Assembly: GCA_947367855.1 (NCBI GenBank)
Contig: CANBFE010000020.1
Span: 1 to 64,000, forward strand
Length of the DNA: 64,000 nt
Direction: 5' to 3'
Source: an uncultured Lachnospiraceae bacterium
GTDB lineage: Bacteria > Bacillota > Clostridia > Lachnospirales > Lachnospiraceae
This document shows, one piece after another, positions 60,719 to 64,000 of this stretch (position 1 is the stretch's first letter; each line of letters starts with the position of its first letter). The notes under the pieces are model-generated. The model worked only from the letters and a program-made list of their open reading frames with translations. It did no database searches and was not told where the DNA came from. The translations under genes and the position numbers were made by a program.

Positions 60719-60746
60719 CAAAAAAGACACACCAATATGATGTGTC
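60719..60746 (-). terminator. Terminator between leader peptide and ABC-class ATPase gene
   Basis: On the minus strand GACACA pairs with TGTGTC (60,746-60,726), followed by a run of T. It could end transcripts of the metallophosphoesterase gene and the leader RNA or act as an attenuator for the ATPase gene. Confidence 0.65.
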
Positions 60747-60802
60747 CTTCATTGACAGTATTCATACAGGTACTTAAATCCGGCATTTCCCATGCCCCAT
60801 AT

Positions 60803-60841
60803 TCAGTTGATGAAAGCCTCCATTGTCATTGTATTTTTCAT
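60803..60841 (-). CDS. Possible 12-residue leader peptide
   Basis: A strong ribosome site (AAGGAGGG) stands before ATG and the peptide MKNTMTMEAFIN. A second short frame (MGHGKCRI) follows almost immediately. The peptide has its own promoter (60,888-60,916) and is followed by a terminator, then by the ATPase gene 230 bp downstream. This is the layout of a translation-dependent attenuator. Peptide length makes coding status uncertain; it could also be a precursor or a decoy. Confidence 0.45.
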   Translation of the reverse strand: MKNTMTMEAFIN

Positions 60842-60887
60842 AAAAAAATCCCTCCTTCAACTGAATCTGTTTTAAGTAACCTTATGT

Positions 60888-60916
60888 AGTATACCACCCT
60901 GAACGGAAAAAAGCAA
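60888..60916 (-). promoter_or_regulatory. Promoter of the leader RNA upstream of the ATPase gene
   Basis: Minus strand: TTGCTT (60,916-60,911), 17-bp spacer, TATACT (60,893-60,888). The start would be near 60,881, giving about 40 nt before the short peptide. Confidence 0.6.
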
Positions 60917-60926
60917 CTCAAATTTT

Positions 60927-62069
60927 TCAGTGCTCTGTCTGAATGCGCTCTGTCTGAACTTTTTGTCCCTGTATATCGATCACCACATACTCGGATCTGC
61001 ATCCTGTCTTAAACTGAATCACCCAGTCGGAAATGCCGGAGGTCACCACAAAACTGGTATTTCCCCTCTTTTCCATGCCATAGCTTTTATCGTCCAGTCC
61101 AAGCCACTCCCCCATGCGATTCAGGGGAATCAGCTGTCCCCCATGGGTGTGGCCGGAGAGCACCAGATCCACGCCCGCCGCTTCCTGGGCATCATAATCA
61201 TGGGGCTGATGATCCAGGACAATGCTGAATTTCTCCGGATCCAGACCTGCGGTCAGCTCTTCCATGGAAGCCCTGCCTCCCGCCTGTTCCTCCCAACGGT
61301 CCCGCCTTCCGATCAGGTAAAAGCGCCCGTCCAGAACCACAGTCTCATCCTCCAGAACGGTCACATTATTTTTTTCCAGTTCCGCAGCCAGTTCCCCGCC
61401 GCCGTATCCCCTGTATCCAGGGCCGTAATATCCCCGGTCATGATTCCCAAAGACGTAATAAACCCCGTATGTGGTCTCCAGGGTCCCCAGAGCCCTGCAG
61501 GCGGCAGCCATATCCTCCCAGGAAGTGTCATCGTCCACATAATCCCCGGTGATCACCACAATATCCGGATTTTCCTCCTGCATATCCTCCACCCATCCGG
61601 CAAATTCCTCCCCGCTGAAGGTATTTCCCACATGGGAATCCGCAAACTGTACGATCCGCAGGCTCCCCACCGCCTTATCCGTCTCCACCGTATAGGGCGT
61701 CCTCCAGACATGGTTTGCCAGATACCAGCCGCAGGTCAGATATACCGCGGTAATCCCCAGGGCAAAAATTCCGGCATAATATCTCCCGAACTTCTTCCCT
61801 CTCTTTTTTTCCGCAATCCTGTATGCCCCGTCACACACAAGCCAGACGAATACCAGATGCAGAACCACAATCTCCGCATTGATTGCGCCGAAAGCAGCGC
61901 CTGTGCCGCAGACAATCCCTGCCACCGCCAGAATCCCCAACAGCAGCGCAGGGAGCTTTTTTCCCCCTGCCGCCTTCCGGACAATGGGAAATTTCATAAA
62001 TCTGCTCACCAGATAAATCATTCCAAGGACCGAGCCCAGGACCAGACCGCCCAGTATCAATGCCCACAT
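60927..62069 (-). CDS. Membrane-anchored metallophosphoesterase
   Basis: A 380-residue protein. The first 130 residues carry about four hydrophobic helices (ILGGLVLGSVLGMIYLVSRF and following). The calcineurin-like catalytic domain follows: FADSHVGNT, VITGDYVDDD, YVFGNHDRGYY, LDHQPHDYD and LSGHTHGGQ, a full metal-binding set. It probably cleaves a phosphoester on the outer face; YkuE-like enzymes of this type act on UDP-sugar lipids. ATG 62,069 is preceded by GGGAGG. It lies 25 bp after the SGNH hydrolase gene, so the two may be cotranscribed. Confidence 0.9.
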   Translation of the reverse strand: MWALILGGLVLGSVLGMIYLVSRFMKFPIVRKAAGGKKLPALLLGILAVAGIVCGTGAAFGAINAEIVVLHLVFVWLVCDGAYRIAEKKRGKKFGRYYAGIFALGITAVYLTCGWYLANHVWRTPYTVETDKAVGSLRIVQFADSHVGNTFSGEEFAGWVEDMQEENPDIVVITGDYVDDDTSWEDMAAACRALGTLETTYGVYYVFGNHDRGYYGPGYRGYGGGELAAELEKNNVTVLEDETVVLDGRFYLIGRRDRWEEQAGGRASMEELTAGLDPEKFSIVLDHQPHDYDAQEAAGVDLVLSGHTHGGQLIPLNRMGEWLGLDDKSYGMEKRGNTSFVVTSGISDWVIQFKTGCRSEYVVIDIQGQKVQTERIQTEH

Positions 62070-62094
62070 CTTATTTCCTCCCATTCTTCTTTTA

Positions 62095-63186
62095 TCAATC
62101 GGTAAAACTGCACTCCTCCACAGTCCCAAGGCAGTGCCTTACCACTTCCCCGATCACCTCCGCCATCCGGAAAAATCCCAGATCATTTGGGTGGGTGCCG
62201 TCCACCGTGCTGTCATGCCTGCGTCTTCCCGAGAAGAGCTGATATCCATCCACATAATACACTCTCCTGTCCCCGTTTCCCAGGGCCCTGCAGTAAGTAT
62301 GGTAGATAGTGTCCCTCCGCCTGGCATCTGCCCCATTATCCAACCGAATGTTGGGCCTGGATATCAATATCACCGGAATATCGGGATTTTTTCTACGGTA
62401 TTCCTGATAAACCCGGAAATGGGTCTCACTCAGGTGCTCTTCAGACGGTGCGTTGTAGTCATAGTCACACACAAAAACGCTTGCCTCAAGACCTGCAAGA
62501 TAATCCACCATTTCAGGTTCCCCCTTTGCCCCTCCGGAAAATCCAAGGCAGCAAAAATCCACATTTGTCTCTCTTGCAATGGCTGCTGAGTAGTTATTCC
62601 CCGGTCTTGACACACAGCCTCCCTGGGTAATGGAGGAACCGTAATACAGTACCGGCTTCACCGGACGGTATTTTCTTCCGGATTCCAGCCCTGCCTCTCT
62701 CTCCAGGCCGATATACAGCTCTTCCACGCCGCTGTAGAGAGGAAGGTGGATTGTGATCTCCCTCCATGCCCTGCTCCAGAGATGCACAACCCCTTCATAG
62801 CAGTCCGGATTCTCCACAGGAGGCACAAAAGTTCCCTGGTACACATCCTCTCCGCCCTGGAAAACATACAGATCCAGCCCATGGGACCCGGTAAAAGGCA
62901 TATGTGGCATTCTGTGTCCGCCGGAAAGCTTCACCTTCACAGCCACATAGGAGGAATCCGTCCGAAAACGCACCCTGCCCCCGGCAGTACATACACTGAG
63001 ATCCCGGACTCCCGGGCTCACCTTTTCGGCCGCATCCGCAGGCATCCGCATAAAGCGTCCTGTCTCCTTTGTTCTGTACAGTCCGTAGATATCAAATTCT
63101 TCCACCAGAACATTCCGATACAGCAGCCCCTCTATATCAAGTTTTGACGGAACTGCCAGATTCTGATCAATTTCACTGAGTTTCAT
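62095..63186 (-). CDS. SGNH/GDSL-type hydrolase
   Basis: A 363-residue protein. Residues 1-170 are a beta-sandwich-type region (LSVCTAGGRVRFRTDSSYVA). From about 185 the SGNH fold starts with LYYGSSITQGG (nucleophile Ser) and ends with DGTHPNDLGFFRM (Asp/His). It may remove acetyl or other esters from glycans or be a sugar esterase. No signal peptide is seen, so it would be cytoplasmic. It is upstream of the metallophosphoesterase and downstream of htrA. Confidence 0.85.
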   Translation of the reverse strand: MKLSEIDQNLAVPSKLDIEGLLYRNVLVEEFDIYGLYRTKETGRFMRMPADAAEKVSPGVRDLSVCTAGGRVRFRTDSSYVAVKVKLSGGHRMPHMPFTGSHGLDLYVFQGGEDVYQGTFVPPVENPDCYEGVVHLWSRAWREITIHLPLYSGVEELYIGLEREAGLESGRKYRPVKPVLYYGSSITQGGCVSRPGNNYSAAIARETNVDFCCLGFSGGAKGEPEMVDYLAGLEASVFVCDYDYNAPSEEHLSETHFRVYQEYRRKNPDIPVILISRPNIRLDNGADARRRDTIYHTYCRALGNGDRRVYYVDGYQLFSGRRRHDSTVDGTHPNDLGFFRMAEVIGEVVRHCLGTVEECSFTD

Positions 63187-63268
63187 CGGCCTGTTTTCTC
63201 CTCATCCCGATTTTTCTTTATTATATATCTTTTTCCTTAAAAAACCAATTCTTTTTTACACAGGAAAA

Positions 63269-63291
63269 CCGCCGCATACTACATGCGGCGG
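63269..63291 (-). terminator. Intrinsic terminator of htrA
   Basis: CCGCCGCAT pairs with ATGCGGCGG across a 5-nt loop; on the minus strand TTTTCC follows. Confidence 0.8.
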
Positions 63292-63315
63292 CCTGGCTGT
63301 CCTTTTGCTATCCGG

Positions 63316-64000
63316 TTATTCCTCAGGCCTGCTGCCCAGGGTAACCTCCAGATCATATGACTGATACTCTCCGTTTTCCATGCGCATCACAGTCACGCTG
63401 ATGGTCTCTCCAATCCTGTAATACTGAAGCGCCTCTTTCAGGCTCGCATAGGAGGAAATCTTCTGTCCGTCCAGTTTCACAATAATATCGGCTTTTCTCA
63501 TACCGGCCTGTTCCGCCCCGGAACCCTCCGTTACGCTGAACACATACACACCCTGGGGCATACCGTAAAGCTGCGTCATCTGGGTACTGACTTCCTGGGG
63601 TGAAATCCCAAGGTAACCCATTTCCTCTTCAGCCACTTTGTCTGTCCTGGTCTGACGTTCCATCAGTTCCGCAATGATGGGACTGGCCGAGCTTATGGGA
63701 ATGGCATAGCCCATGCCTTCCACGCCTGTGCCCTTGATCTTGCCGGAGTTGATTCCGATGACTTCTCCCGTGATCGTCAGCAGCGCTCCGCCGGAGTTAC
63801 CGCCGTTGATGGCAGCGTTGGTCTGAATGTAAGTGCCCGTAGTTCCGTCCTCATTTGTGACCTCCCGTTCCAGTGCGCTGACAATGCCGTTGGTCACAGA
63901 CTGTCCGTATCCCAGCGCATTTCCAATGGCAATGACAGGCTCGCCCAGTTTCAGGTTATTGCTGTCTCCCAAAGTGGCGATGGTGATGGAATTTCTGGTT
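63316..64000 (-). CDS. HtrA/DegP-type serine protease, 5' end cut by the window
   Basis: About 228 residues are visible. The trypsin-like domain includes GEPVIAIGNALGYGQSVTNG and the nucleophile Ser in INGGNSGGALL; the PDZ domain includes YLGISPQEVS and GAEQAGMRKADIIVKLDGQK. HtrA enzymes degrade damaged exported proteins at the membrane surface. The frame continues without a stop to 64,000 (residues RNSITIATLGDS precede the visible GEPVIA part), so the N-terminal anchor and the His/Asp of the triad lie outside the window. A strong terminator follows the gene. Confidence 0.93.
   Translation of the reverse strand, partial: TRNSITIATLGDSNNLKLGEPVIAIGNALGYGQSVTNGIVSALEREVTNEDGTTGTYIQTNAAINGGNSGGALLTITGEVIGINSGKIKGTGVEGMGYAIPISSASPIIAELMERQTRTDKVAEEEMGYLGISPQEVSTQMTQLYGMPQGVYVFSVTEGSGAEQAGMRKADIIVKLDGQKISSYASLKEALQYYRIGETISVTVMRMENGEYQSYDLEVTLGSRPEE

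Overview
The window looks like chromosome of a Gram-positive, low-spore-type Clostridia member, most likely a Lachnospiraceae gut commensal. The reasons are strong AGGAGG ribosome sites, TTGACA/TATAAT promoters, a Clostridia-type spermidine/carboxy-polyamine gene set, HtrA and FIST proteins of Firmicutes type, and a cytoplasmic host-glycan (fucose/mannose) utilisation locus fed by a sugar ABC transporter. From about 10.3 kb onward the DNA is of moderate G+C; the first 10.2 kb is clearly AT-rich and foreign.

Region 1 (about 1-10,260) is an integrated element. It carries a Tn916-type excisionase and tyrosine integrase at its right end and sits in the 5' end of a low-molecular-weight protein tyrosine phosphatase (LMW-PTP) gene. 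A second, diverged copy of the phosphatase 5' end, preceded by a decayed integrase, lies at 445-521. This shows an older related element in the same site (tandem accretion). The 9.8-kb element has no relaxase or type IV secretion genes. Its cargo is an XRE regulator, an SH3 lipoprotein, a SprT-like metalloprotein behind a ribosome-site-masking hairpin, an orphan Dam-like methyltransferase with an added N-terminal region, several small unknown proteins, and an unlisted 26-residue type I toxin with an antisense antitoxin RNA (3,409-3,723).

Region 2 (10.2-17.6 kb) holds the phosphatase, a FIST sensor with a soluble methyl-accepting signalling protein, and a minus-strand polyamine operon: speD, arginine decarboxylase-like, speE, carboxynorspermidine synthase-like. 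The operon starts from a good promoter followed by a roughly 345-nt highly structured leader or small RNA ending in an intrinsic terminator.

Region 3 (18.1-33.1 kb, all minus strand) is a cell-surface polymer cluster. It has two CDP-glycerol-type glycerophosphotransferase-like proteins, an IspD/TarI-type cytidylyltransferase, an epimerase, a HAD protein, an adenylating ligase with its carrier protein, and a WcbI-type protein. Upstream are two secreted proteins and one membrane-anchored protein.

Region 4 (33.2-35.0 kb) is the most striking part. An intact TnpB-like protein has lost all three RuvC catalytic acids (D to A, E to P, D to K) but keeps its zinc finger. A structured, guide-RNA-like sequence follows, and GTATAC-centred palindromes surround its promoter. 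It looks like a nuclease-dead RNA-guided regulator (TldR-like).

Region 5 (35.1-58 kb) is a glycan utilisation locus. It contains an MFS transporter, GH3, GH38, GH95 and GH29 enzymes (minus), a divergent sugar ABC transporter (plus), a Gfo/Idh/MocA oxidoreductase, a GntR/UTRA regulator, a DUF5054-type GH38-like enzyme, an unknown large protein and a mannose-6-phosphate isomerase-like fusion. None of the glycosidases has a signal peptide, so imported oligosaccharides are probably degraded inside the cell. Shared operator-like sequences occur at the two divergent promoters.

Region 6 (58-64 kb) has a small unknown protein, a COG3044-type ABC-class ATPase behind a leader-peptide/terminator arrangement, a membrane metallophosphoesterase, an SGNH hydrolase and the 3' part of htrA. 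I saw no tRNA, rRNA or CRISPR array.
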